Of a stretch of 8,766 nt of DNA, positions 1-6,372 are shown in pieces; the stretch's first letter is position 1, and each line of letters begins with the position of its first letter. The DNA is from Synergistaceae bacterium (GTDB lineage Bacteria; Synergistota; Synergistia; Synergistales; Aminobacteriaceae). The translations under genes and the position numbers were made by a program. Location of the stretch: positions 1-8,766 of the forward strand of contig WRBZ01000031.1 of NCBI GenBank assembly GCA_009784305.1, written 5' to 3'. The notes under the pieces were generated by a model. It saw only the letters and a list, made by a program, of their open reading frames with translations. It was not told the origin of the DNA and made no database searches.

Positions 1-1
1 C

Positions 2-217
2 TCCCTTCCGGGTATAGGCATTTGGACAGCGGAGATGTTCCTCATTTTCTCAATGCGCCGCATGGATGTCGTTAGTTGGGGAGACCTCGCAATACGACGC
101 GGAATGATGAAAATATACGGCTTGAAAGACCTGACTAAAGAAGAATTTGAGAAATACCGTAAAAGATATTCTCCTTACGGCTCCGTAGCTTCACTTTATA
201 TTTGGGCTTCATCATAA
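2..217 (+). CDS. DNA-3-methyladenine glycosylase, C-terminal fragment (cut by window edge)
   Basis: This is the last 71 codons of a helix-hairpin-helix GPD base-excision glycosylase (AlkA-like), which removes alkylated purines such as 3-methyladenine from DNA. The frame is open from base 2, so the gene starts outside the window; the internal ATG at 35 is not its start. The hairpin-helix motif LPGIGIWTAE is visible right at the edge, followed by the family's aspartate in SWGDLAIRRG (GAC at 83-85), the expected catalytic residue. The tail, with YRKRYSPYGSVASLYIWA, matches the usual C-terminal end of this family, so the 3' end looks intact, with TAA at 215-217. It converges with the xdhC-type gene across a 37-base gap in which I see no clear terminator. 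AlkA-type assignment is more likely than OGG/MutY-type because of the WTAE and DLAIRRG motifs. Confidence 0.88.
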   Translation, partial: SLPGIGIWTAEMFLIFSMRRMDVVSWGDLAIRRGMMKIYGLKDLTKEEFEKYRKRYSPYGSVASLYIWASS

Positions 218-254
218 ATGGGATAAAACACGCTGCATAAAACCAACCTGGAAA

Positions 255-2339
255 TCAACGGCTTCCGTAACTGCATATCGGAAAGGCGCATTTTTCGCAC
301 ATCCGGCACAACCCTCCCACTCCCCATGTGCGGGTATCCTTTTCAGTTGGGGGAACTCCTGCATAAACCCTGCTCATGACCGTGTCCAATGACGTAGTGT
401 CCGAGTGTACCGCGCACGCGGGAACTCCGAATATATAAACTTCCCCGCTGTTTGCACTCCATTTCTTTCTCCCCAGCATCAAATTCGAGCCCGGTAAAAC
501 CGGAACCCCTCTGAAAAGCACCTCATCGCTCACCTCATAAATAGCGCCCGGCGTCATATCGTCCGCGTCGATGCTCATGCCTCCCGTACAAAATATCGCT
601 TCGGCGCCGCGTTCGCAGCCTTTTTTTATAGCTTCGATTATATCGTTCTTGTCGTCAGTCACAGTTGTACGAAAGATTATTGGCGCCCCGTATTTTTCCA
701 ATTTATGCAGCAGCTTCGAGTGAAACGCGTCGCGTATTTCCCCGCTCAGAATTTCCGAGCCGATCGTTATATGAGCTGTTTTAAGGGGTTTGAACTCCGC
801 TATTTTGAATTTGACCATCGATTCTTCAATCGCCTTTTCAGCCATCGCCACACGTGACTCATTCATCGCGAGCGGACCTATGCGCCATGCGGCTACAGTT
901 TCACCTTTCTTTACAGTTGAGTAGTTCGCTATGGTAGATAATACCCAATCATTATCGGAATTTATCCTGTTGACCATATGTTCGTCAAGGATGAAAAGCC
1001 CGTCTTTTTCCGCTTTCAGGTTACAGCGACCTTCCGAGGGCAATGTTATTAAAAATGACGAAGATTTAAACCTTTTAGCAAGCCTCATTGCCGCAAAGTC
1101 TTCATGGATTTCCTCCGGTTCAAGTTCGAGAACGGAAAGGTGCAGCCGCCCCATTCTTCGTAAAACAGGCAGGTCATCTTTATGCAGAATATACCCGCGT
1201 TTATATTTTGCCCCCTTATAATTTCTTTCAGGGTCAATTATTGTAAGGTCGTGTGAAAGAGGAAGCCCCACGGCTTCTTCTATGCTGATCGTTGAATTTT
1301 TCAATTTATTATCCACCTTTTTCAATATTAAATTTACAGCTTCAGCTCTGGCCATTATAAGCTCTGCGGCTATACTGACGGCGACTTCGGCGGGAGTATC
1401 CGCCTTAATGTCGATGCCAATCGGGGTATGAACGCTGTCTATTTCTTCCCGCGAAAAACCTTGCTCCCTGAGTTTTTTGGAAACGGCATCGATTTTCGCC
1501 CTGCTTCCAATGACACCGATATAATACGGTTTGAGGCGAAGCGCCTGCGCCTGCACAGTGTAATCCGAACTGTGCCCTCTCGTCATAATAACGACATAAT
1601 CCTTTTCCGTAATGTCGACATATGCGGAAATATTGTTGAAACCGCCTAAAATAACGCCATCCGCTGCAGGGAATAATTTCTTATCCGCGAATTCAGGCAG
1701 GCAGTCAAACACGAAGCAGCTAAAACCAAGATGCGATAACAATGGTATCAATTCCCGCGAAACATGCCCTCCTCCGAAAACGTACACCCTACCCGCCCTT
1801 GTCAGCGGCTCCGAATAATACGTTTTTCCGGATATTTCAACCTGCGCGGCGCGGTTTGCAAATAATTCCTGCGAGTAATCCGGCAGATCAACGTTATTTG
1901 ACCCTAAAACATGAATATACATATGGCAATCTGTTTCATCGGTAATATCGGTTACAAGCCAACTGTCAACATTTTGTGAAAACAAACCACTGCCAAAAGA
2001 GAACAAGTCCCGCGCATTCCCTTCGTTAGCTTGTATATATTGAAGGTATACCGTAACGCTTCCACCGCAAACCATTCCCAAATCTTCCTTTTCGCCATTT
2101 GAAAGGTTGAATGATTTAATTTGGGATATTTTATCCTTAAACGCTTCAGCTGCCATTTCCTGGACTTTATACTCCACCGCTCCGCCGCCAATCGTTCCAA
2201 CAAAGCTCCCGTCGCTTATCATTGCCATTCGCGCGCCGGTTCCTCTTGGCGTTGAGCCGGTAGAGGCTATTATCGTCGCCAATACTACATTTTCACCTTG
2301 ATTCAGCCATTCCGAAACGGCCGTCATCAATTCTTTCAA
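255..2339 (-). CDS. Fused XdhC-family / molybdopterin-binding (MoeA-like) maturation protein
   Basis: Predicted maturation factor for a molybdenum hydroxylase (xanthine-dehydrogenase type), handling and inserting the molybdenum cofactor in the cytoplasm. Residues 1-335 are a complete XdhC/CoxI protein: GSTPRGTGARM (28-38), GTIGGGAVE (48-56), GMVCGG (88-93), then a Rossmann half with FGGGHVS (188-194), TRGHSSD (253-259), YYIGVIGSR (272-280) and a DTPAE segment near 314. Residues 350-694 match a stand-alone molybdopterin-binding protein often found beside selenium-dependent molybdenum hydroxylase genes: EEAVGLPLSHD at the start, GSEILSG in the middle, CTGGMSIDADDMTPGA (584-599), and a cysteine-rich tail (C678, C681, C684, C689). 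I chose the TTG start at 2339 (694 aa): it gives MKELMTAVSEWL, the usual XdhC N-terminus, and has GGAG 7 bases upstream. A TTG at 2366 would add nine residues inside ptb. It overlaps the end of ptb by four bases (TTGA). The fusion is in one uninterrupted frame. Confidence 0.88.
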   Translation of the reverse strand: MKELMTAVSEWLNQGENVVLATIIASTGSTPRGTGARMAMISDGSFVGTIGGGAVEYKVQEMAAEAFKDKISQIKSFNLSNGEKEDLGMVCGGSVTVYLQYIQANEGNARDLFSFGSGLFSQNVDSWLVTDITDETDCHMYIHVLGSNNVDLPDYSQELFANRAAQVEISGKTYYSEPLTRAGRVYVFGGGHVSRELIPLLSHLGFSCFVFDCLPEFADKKLFPAADGVILGGFNNISAYVDITEKDYVVIMTRGHSSDYTVQAQALRLKPYYIGVIGSRAKIDAVSKKLREQGFSREEIDSVHTPIGIDIKADTPAEVAVSIAAELIMARAEAVNLILKKVDNKLKNSTISIEEAVGLPLSHDLTIIDPERNYKGAKYKRGYILHKDDLPVLRRMGRLHLSVLELEPEEIHEDFAAMRLAKRFKSSSFLITLPSEGRCNLKAEKDGLFILDEHMVNRINSDNDWVLSTIANYSTVKKGETVAAWRIGPLAMNESRVAMAEKAIEESMVKFKIAEFKPLKTAHITIGSEILSGEIRDAFHSKLLHKLEKYGAPIIFRTTVTDDKNDIIEAIKKGCERGAEAIFCTGGMSIDADDMTPGAIYEVSDEVLFRGVPVLPGSNLMLGRKKWSANSGEVYIFGVPACAVHSDTTSLDTVMSRVYAGVPPTEKDTRTWGVGGLCRMCEKCAFPICSYGSR

Positions 2340-3292
2340 ATGACAGCTCCAAGCGCTATCGAGCAAAGTTTTGTCTTTGAAGTATCATGCCTGCTCAACA
2401 TTATGACCGGTTTCCCAGCGCCGAGCAGCACGCCCGCGCAAGTTTCGCCCGCTATATATGCCATTGATTTACCAAGCATATTCCCGGAGTCTATGTCAGG
2501 AACTACAAGGATATCAGCTTCGCCTGCGACTGCTGACTTTATACCTGCTTCGATAGCGTTCTCCTTGAAAAACGCCGATTCAAGCCCCATAGGGCCGTCA
2601 ACTATGCAGTCCTTTATGATTCCGCGTTCGTTCATTTTGCATAGCAACGCGGCATCGGAAGCGGTTTTCGAAAGTTCTTCCTCAACCGGAGTTTTAGCGT
2701 TATTCGCTGCGGGAACATTGAGATACATCTGTTCCGCCGCTCCCAAAAGAGCGACCTTTGGACATGACACGCCAAGCTTATGCAGGCATGAAACGGCATT
2801 GTTGATTATTGCTGCCTTCGTCTTTACATCGGGATACATATTCATGCCGCCGTCTGTAATGGCAACAACGCGTTTATTCAATAATGTAATTTCGGCAAAC
2901 ATTACATGGGATAAAACAGATTCTCCGCGTTCCCCGCGCAACCCCCATTCTTTGTTCAGCACGGCTTTAAGAAGCGTTGCCGTCTTAATGAACCCTTTCA
3001 TGAGAAGGTCGGCGCTTCCGGAAGATACGGCGCGAACTGCCACTTCGGCTGATTTTTCTTCCCCCACTGCTTCCAATAATTCATAATTATCCAGGCTGAC
3101 TCCTGTTTTATCAGCCATAAGCTTGATTTTATCCTCCTCGCCGACCAACACCGCAGAAACATATCCGGCTTTTCTTGCCTCTTCTATAGCTGTTAGCGCG
3201 TCATCCTCATACGGGCAGACAACGGCGACTTTTTTCTTTTTCAATTCCTTGCAGCGCGTAAACAAAAAATCAAAACCGTTAATAGAAATCAT
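2336..3292 (-). CDS. ptb: Phosphate butyryltransferase (phosphotransbutyrylase)
   Basis: Transfers the acyl group of butyryl-CoA (or a similar short or branched acyl-CoA) to phosphate, giving the acyl phosphate used by butyrate kinase. The 318-aa protein covers the whole phosphate acetyl/butyryl transferase family length (about 300 aa). Visible motifs are LMKGFIKTATLLKAVL (97-112), SHVMFAEI (128-135), ITDGGMNMYPD (145-155), VDGPMGLESA (231-240), PDIDSGNMLGKS (265-276) and SRHDTSKTKLCSIALG (300-315). These resemble Ptb more than Pta, and the adjacent butyrate kinase supports that choice. The ATG at 3292 overlaps the buk stop as ATGA, with AAGGG about 9 bases upstream, so translation is likely coupled. 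It ends in another four-base overlap with the downstream xdhC fusion. True acyl preference (butyryl, isobutyryl, isovaleryl) cannot be read from the sequence. Confidence 0.92.
   Translation of the reverse strand: MISINGFDFLFTRCKELKKKKVAVVCPYEDDALTAIEEARKAGYVSAVLVGEEDKIKLMADKTGVSLDNYELLEAVGEEKSAEVAVRAVSSGSADLLMKGFIKTATLLKAVLNKEWGLRGERGESVLSHVMFAEITLLNKRVVAITDGGMNMYPDVKTKAAIINNAVSCLHKLGVSCPKVALLGAAEQMYLNVPAANNAKTPVEEELSKTASDAALLCKMNERGIIKDCIVDGPMGLESAFFKENAIEAGIKSAVAGEADILVVPDIDSGNMLGKSMAYIAGETCAGVLLGAGKPVIMLSRHDTSKTKLCSIALGAVI
2347..2350 (-). promoter_or_regulatory. Ribosome binding site deciding the TTG start of the xdhC fusion
   Basis: GGAG on the minus strand sits 7 bases before the TTG at 2339-2337, inside the last codons of ptb. 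It supports a coupled TTGA stop/start junction rather than the longer reading from 2366, which has no good Shine-Dalgarno. Confidence 0.65.
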
Positions 3293-4386
3293 GTATTGCT
3301 ACCCTTTACGTTCTCAGGATAAGACTTCGCGCTCTCTTCCCCTCTCAGCACCCTCAGCGCTCCTTCAGCAAGGGCCTGCATTTCATCCTCACCGGCGTAT
3401 ATGAGGCATGGGGCTATCCATCCTGTCATTTCCTGTATAAGCTTTACAAAATTACTGTCATGAGCTATTCCGCCAGTGAAAAGTATTGCGTCGATTTTTC
3501 CGGAAAGGCTGACAGCCTGAGCGCCGATTTCCTTTGAAACCTGCCATGCCATTGCCCTATAAACAAGCCCGGCTTTTTTTCCTGTTTCTCCGCCTGATTC
3601 CATCATTTTATGAACTTCGCGCATATCTCTTGTTCCAAGGTAAGCGACCATTCCCCCATTACCCACAAGTTTCCGCTTTACTTCCTGTTCAGTATATTTC
3701 CCGCTGAAGCATATATCCACTATATCTTTGGCTGGCAGTCCTCCGGCGCGGTCAGGAGAAAACGGGCCAAAATCACTTGCGCTGTTTATATCTATCATCT
3801 TTCCTGCCTTGTGCGCGCATATGGTACATCCGCCTCCGAGATGAACCACGACAAAGTTGGCATCGTCCCATTTTTTGTTCAAGTCTTTAGCCGCCCGGCG
3901 TACGGTGGCTTTGACGTTAAGAGCGTGCGCTAAAGAGGGTTTTGGAAGTTCAGGAAGCCCTGTTATCCTGGAAATTTCATCAAGTTCATCAACAGCTACA
4001 GGATCGACTATGAATGACGGAAATCCGAGCGGGGATGCTATAGCGTGTGCAATTATCCCTCCGAGGTTAGAGGCGTGTTCCCATGGCTTCCCCACACGCA
4101 GCCTCTTAAGTAAAAAATCATCGACCGAATATGTCCCTCCCGGTATCGGGTCGACTATCCCTCCTCTGCCAGCCACGGCGGAAAGCTCGGAAAATGAGTT
4201 TCCGTGTTTCATTACGCAGTCATTGATTGTTTGCAACCTGAACTCAAACTGGTCCGTAATATCTTCAAATGGGGCAAGTTCATCGCTGCTATGGGTTATA
4301 GTTTCCTGCCATACAGATTCTTCATCGTGGAACCATGCTATTTTAGTGCTTGTCGAACCCGGATTTATAGCGAGGATTGAATACAT
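3289..4386 (-). CDS. buk: Butyrate kinase
   Basis: Cytoplasmic acyl kinase that makes ATP and butyrate from butyryl phosphate and ADP, the substrate-level phosphorylation step paired with ptb. The 365-aa protein has the acetate/butyrate kinase (ASKHA) layout: phosphate-1 loop NPGSTSTK (8-15), AGRGGIVDPIPGGTY (72-86), the butyrate-kinase pattern HLGGGCTICAHKAG (182-195) followed by FGPFSPDRAGGLP (206-218), adenosine-site FTGGIAHD (303-310), and GEDEMQALAEGALRVL (332-347). The short length and the FSPDRAGGLP segment favour butyrate kinase over acetate kinase (about 400 aa). The ATG at 4386 has AGGAG about 9 bases upstream. I see no convincing promoter in the 89 bases between plsY and this gene, so it may be read from the plsY promoter. 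Substrate could include branched-chain acyl phosphates from amino-acid fermentation. Confidence 0.93.
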   Translation of the reverse strand: MYSILAINPGSTSTKIAWFHDEESVWQETITHSSDELAPFEDITDQFEFRLQTINDCVMKHGNSFSELSAVAGRGGIVDPIPGGTYSVDDFLLKRLRVGKPWEHASNLGGIIAHAIASPLGFPSFIVDPVAVDELDEISRITGLPELPKPSLAHALNVKATVRRAAKDLNKKWDDANFVVVHLGGGCTICAHKAGKMIDINSASDFGPFSPDRAGGLPAKDIVDICFSGKYTEQEVKRKLVGNGGMVAYLGTRDMREVHKMMESGGETGKKAGLVYRAMAWQVSKEIGAQAVSLSGKIDAILFTGGIAHDSNFVKLIQEMTGWIAPCLIYAGEDEMQALAEGALRVLRGEESAKSYPENVKGSNT

Positions 4387-4420
4387 ATAAACACTCTCCT
4401 ATTATGAATATTTTTATGGC

Positions 4421-4468
4421 GGGACGCCGTAGGGGACGGTGTCCTCGACGTCCTGTTTTACGCCGTCC
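4421..4468. repeat. GC-rich multi-hairpin element between plsY and buk
   Basis: A GC-rich block in an otherwise AT-rich gap. On the + strand, 4422-4430 pairs with 4436-4444 over 9 positions (GGACGCCGT with ACGGTGTCC, one G-T wobble) around the loop AGGGG. Alternative pairings use GGACG 4434-4438 with CGTCC 4449-4453, and GGACGG 4434-4439 with CCGTCC 4463-4468. ACGCCGT is present twice (4424-4430 and 4460-4466). The core from 4430 begins TAGGGGACG and ends CCTGTTT, the same plan as the two elements at 8186 and 8226, suggesting a dispersed repeat. There is no adjacent T-run on the minus strand, so it is not a standard terminator. It could instead act as an RNA processing or stability element within the plsY-buk transcript. 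Confidence 0.55.
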
Positions 4469-4475
4469 ACTATTT

Positions 4476-5072
4476 TTATATTCTGTTTTCTGTTCCGTTT
4501 ATTATGCGTTCCAAATTTTCATAATGACGCCAAGCTGCAAGTAAAGCGAGCAGGAGAGAAAACAACGTAAAAGCTAACGGCGCGCCTAAAATAAAAAAGA
4601 AAAAAGCAACTGAAAAAAGAGATGATACTGAAGCCAGCGACACATATCGGGTAGTACGCATTACCGCATACCAGACAACTCCGCCCATCATGGCAATAGC
4701 AAATGAATTGAGCGGCCACAAAAGAAAAATAACTCCGAAACTTGTAGAAACTCCCTTTCCGCCTTTAAACTTCAACCATACAGGATAATTGTGCCCAAAC
4801 ACTCCTGCCAGCGCTATCAAGGAAAGCACCCACGGATCCGCCATTCCTGAAGCCATAGCGCCAAGCAGCCCCAAGACTCCTTTCAGCATATCAATTATGG
4901 CGACAAATATTGCCCATTCTTTTCCCAATATACGTCTTACGTTATTGGCCCCTGTATTACCGGAACCAAATGAGCGAATATCCATTCCTTTAAAATACTT
5001 AACAAGAAGAAATCCCGTAGGTATTGACCCCAACAAATAAGCAAGTGTAATCCAGAACGTTGCCTCTTTCAA
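4476..5072 (-). CDS. plsY: Acyl-phosphate:glycerol-3-phosphate acyltransferase PlsY
   Basis: Integral membrane enzyme that transfers an acyl group from acyl phosphate to glycerol-3-phosphate, the first step of phospholipid synthesis. At 198 aa it has the normal family length. Hydrophobic segments lie at about 5-25, 53-72, 80-94, 112-135 and 145-180. The conserved loops are GSIPTG (15-20), FGSGNTGANNVRR (36-47; the usual form is GSGNPGATN, so two positions differ), FGHNYPVWLKFKGGKGVST (92-110, glycerol-phosphate site) and HYENLERIINGTE (183-195). The start is TTG, supported by AGGAGG 7 bases upstream. It follows a terminator that closes the upstream gene, so it probably has its own promoter in the AT-rich 5086-5127 stretch; TATAAT occurs there on the minus strand (5118-5113) but without a clear -35 box. 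It is likely the first gene of the transcript continuing into buk-ptb-xdhC. Confidence 0.95.
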   Translation of the reverse strand: MKEATFWITLAYLLGSIPTGFLLVKYFKGMDIRSFGSGNTGANNVRRILGKEWAIFVAIIDMLKGVLGLLGAMASGMADPWVLSLIALAGVFGHNYPVWLKFKGGKGVSTSFGVIFLLWPLNSFAIAMMGGVVWYAVMRTTRYVSLASVSSLFSVAFFFFILGAPLAFTLFSLLLALLAAWRHYENLERIINGTENRI

Positions 5073-5079
5073 AAAGATA

Positions 5080-5085
5080 CCTCCT
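5080..5085 (-). promoter_or_regulatory. plsY: Strong ribosome binding site for the TTG start of plsY
   Basis: A perfect AGGAGG on the minus strand lies 7 bases before the TTG codon at 5072-5070. It fixes the non-ATG start and suggests efficient initiation. Confidence 0.8.
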
Positions 5086-5121
5086 ATTTATTAAAAAAAT
5101 ATAATTAAATTAATTATATAT

Positions 5122-5151
5122 AAAAAAGGGCGAATCTAAAACAATTCGCCC
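5122..5151 (-). terminator. Rho-independent terminator after the RelA/SpoT-fold gene
   Basis: Read on the minus strand, GGGCGAAT (5151-5144) pairs perfectly with ATTCGCCC (5135-5128) over 8 base pairs around an 8-base loop, followed at once by six T residues (5127-5122). The + strand also has a T-rich run after the stem (TATTTTCTT), but no plus-strand gene ends nearby. It sits 46 bases past the stop of the 362-aa gene and about 50 bases ahead of plsY. Confidence 0.85.
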
Positions 5152-5196
5152 TATTTTCTTATATTTTATTATGCAGCTGAAAGCGCCTTCGGGTTT

Positions 5197-6285
5197 CTAT
5201 TTAATCAACCCGTTTATTCTGTCTGAGCCTTTCTTTATCCCAAGACTGACAAGGTCCTTATCCCTTAAAGCTTCCCATTTTAAATTCAGGGCAATAAGGA
5301 ACAGTGCTGAATACGAGTCAACTCTCCAGTTTACACTTTTTTCAAATGTCTCATTTATACTTTGAAGCTGTTTTAGCCCTTTGTCGTTCTCTTCAATGCT
5401 GAGCATAAATTTTTCAACTTCTTCAATCGTGTCGATATCGGCTGCCTTGAAGACCATGCATAAATTCTCAAAGCTGGTACGCAGATAGTCGGGCGATGGA
5501 ACAAACACCGGGAAGCCAGCTTTCAGCGCGGCAGCGCTCAATTTATCCAAAATCTCAGGCCTTCGCGCGAACCAGTCATAAAGTTCCTCTAACGAATACA
5601 CACGCGAAGCATCCATTACAGAAGCTTCTTTACGGGCAAAATCCTTATCTTGCGTTACAGGAACAGGGAAAGCATTCTTTGAAGTCTCGTAGAGGGACAG
5701 GAACCCTTCATCCGCTTCCTCCAGCAAGGAAGCTATGCGTATGAGTTTTCTTTCCATTTTTCTCTTTGTGGCGTTATCGACATCGACTCTGACTTTAGGT
5801 AGAACGGCTGCCCAAACTTCCTGAAGCATGGTCCTTATGTCCAGGATAAAGAGCAAACCCTTGTATTTTCTCCATTCGCGAAGCGCGGAGCGCTTTTCTG
5901 AAAGGGATAAAACATATGAAGCGGAAGGGTAGCCGAACCTGAAAGGGTCGTCCAAAGTGCTTGCAGGCGTGGAGCGTTCGGCATCAATAGTAAACTCTTC
6001 TGATATAATTTGTTCAACTTTTCCCGCATCTTCAGGGAAACGCAATAAAATTCTGACCATCACAAAATCAGGAATGTCTTCAAAAGAAGATGGATATATC
6101 TTTCCTGATGATCCTTTTAAAAGTTCCTCCGGAGTTTTTATTTTAGCTTCGATTTTATATATCTCAATATCGTCGCGCTCAATTAAATTCTGTACAAGAT
6201 TTTGAATTCTTTCTGAAAATTCCCTGTAAAGTGAATAATTCTCGACATAAAATCTTCCTAAACCGTCAAACCTCTGATTGTCCAT
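5197..6285 (-). CDS. Divergent RelA/SpoT-fold protein (possibly inactive synthetase)
   Basis: Residues about 40-170 of this 362-aa protein follow the nucleotidyltransferase fold of (p)ppGpp synthetases: IYKIEAKIKTPEELLKG (42-58), DIPDFVMVRIL (70-80) matching the DIAGIR region with D73 and R78, FGYPSASYVL (117-126) matching GYRSLH, and FILDIRTMLQEVWA (146-159) matching EIQIRT...WA. By this hand alignment, three expected residues differ. The catalytic glutamate of EIQIRT is isoleucine 147, the glutamine is aspartate 149, and the guanine-binding-loop histidine is serine 123. The C-terminal half (about 175-362) is soluble and mostly helical in appearance, and I do not recognise it. There is no HD hydrolase, TGS or ACT domain, so it is not a full-length Rel. 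It may make a different nucleotide product, modify another target, or bind nucleotide as a sensor. ATG start with AAAGG close upstream; single-gene transcript with its own terminator. Confidence 0.6.
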   Translation of the reverse strand: MDNQRFDGLGRFYVENYSLYREFSERIQNLVQNLIERDDIEIYKIEAKIKTPEELLKGSSGKIYPSSFEDIPDFVMVRILLRFPEDAGKVEQIISEEFTIDAERSTPASTLDDPFRFGYPSASYVLSLSEKRSALREWRKYKGLLFILDIRTMLQEVWAAVLPKVRVDVDNATKRKMERKLIRIASLLEEADEGFLSLYETSKNAFPVPVTQDKDFARKEASVMDASRVYSLEELYDWFARRPEILDKLSAAALKAGFPVFVPSPDYLRTSFENLCMVFKAADIDTIEEVEKFMLSIEENDKGLKQLQSINETFEKSVNWRVDSYSALFLIALNLKWEALRDKDLVSLGIKKGSDRINGLIK

Positions 6286-6325
6286 TTACCTTTCGCCCCC
6301 AAATTACATCAAAAAGTTAATTGAA

Positions 6326-6353
6326 AGTATATCGCATAAAAGATATATTGCAA
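6326..6353 (-). promoter_or_regulatory. Candidate sigma-70 promoter for the RelA/SpoT-fold gene
   Basis: On the minus strand TTGCAA (6353-6348, 4 of 6 to the -35 consensus) and TATACT (6331-6326, 5 of 6 to the -10 consensus) are 16 bases apart. The -10 box lies about 40 bases before the ATG at 6285. The gap to the flavin reductase gene upstream (6286-6372) holds no obvious terminator, so read-through is also possible. Confidence 0.45.
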
Positions 6354-6372
6354 AGCACTATGGAAAAATTAA

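Noticed and set aside
2340..2366. Longer xdhC reading starting at TTG 2366
   Set aside because: It would add nine residues foreign to the family inside ptb, and lacks a good ribosome site, while TTG 2339 has GGAG at 7 bases and gives the normal XdhC N-terminus.
2298..3086. Long plus-strand open frame of 262 codons
   Set aside because: It lies entirely opposite ptb and the start of the xdhC fusion, shows no recognisable motif and has a composition expected of an antisense shadow; both minus-strand genes are strongly supported.
3857..4390. Plus-strand open frame of 177 codons
   Set aside because: It is antisense to buk, whose motifs are clear; the translation is serine/proline-rich and has no family features.
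5113..5118. TATAAT on the minus strand as the plsY promoter
   Set aside because: The surrounding sequence is almost all A/T, so a match is expected by chance, and no -35 box is found at 16-18 bases; mentioned only as a possibility.
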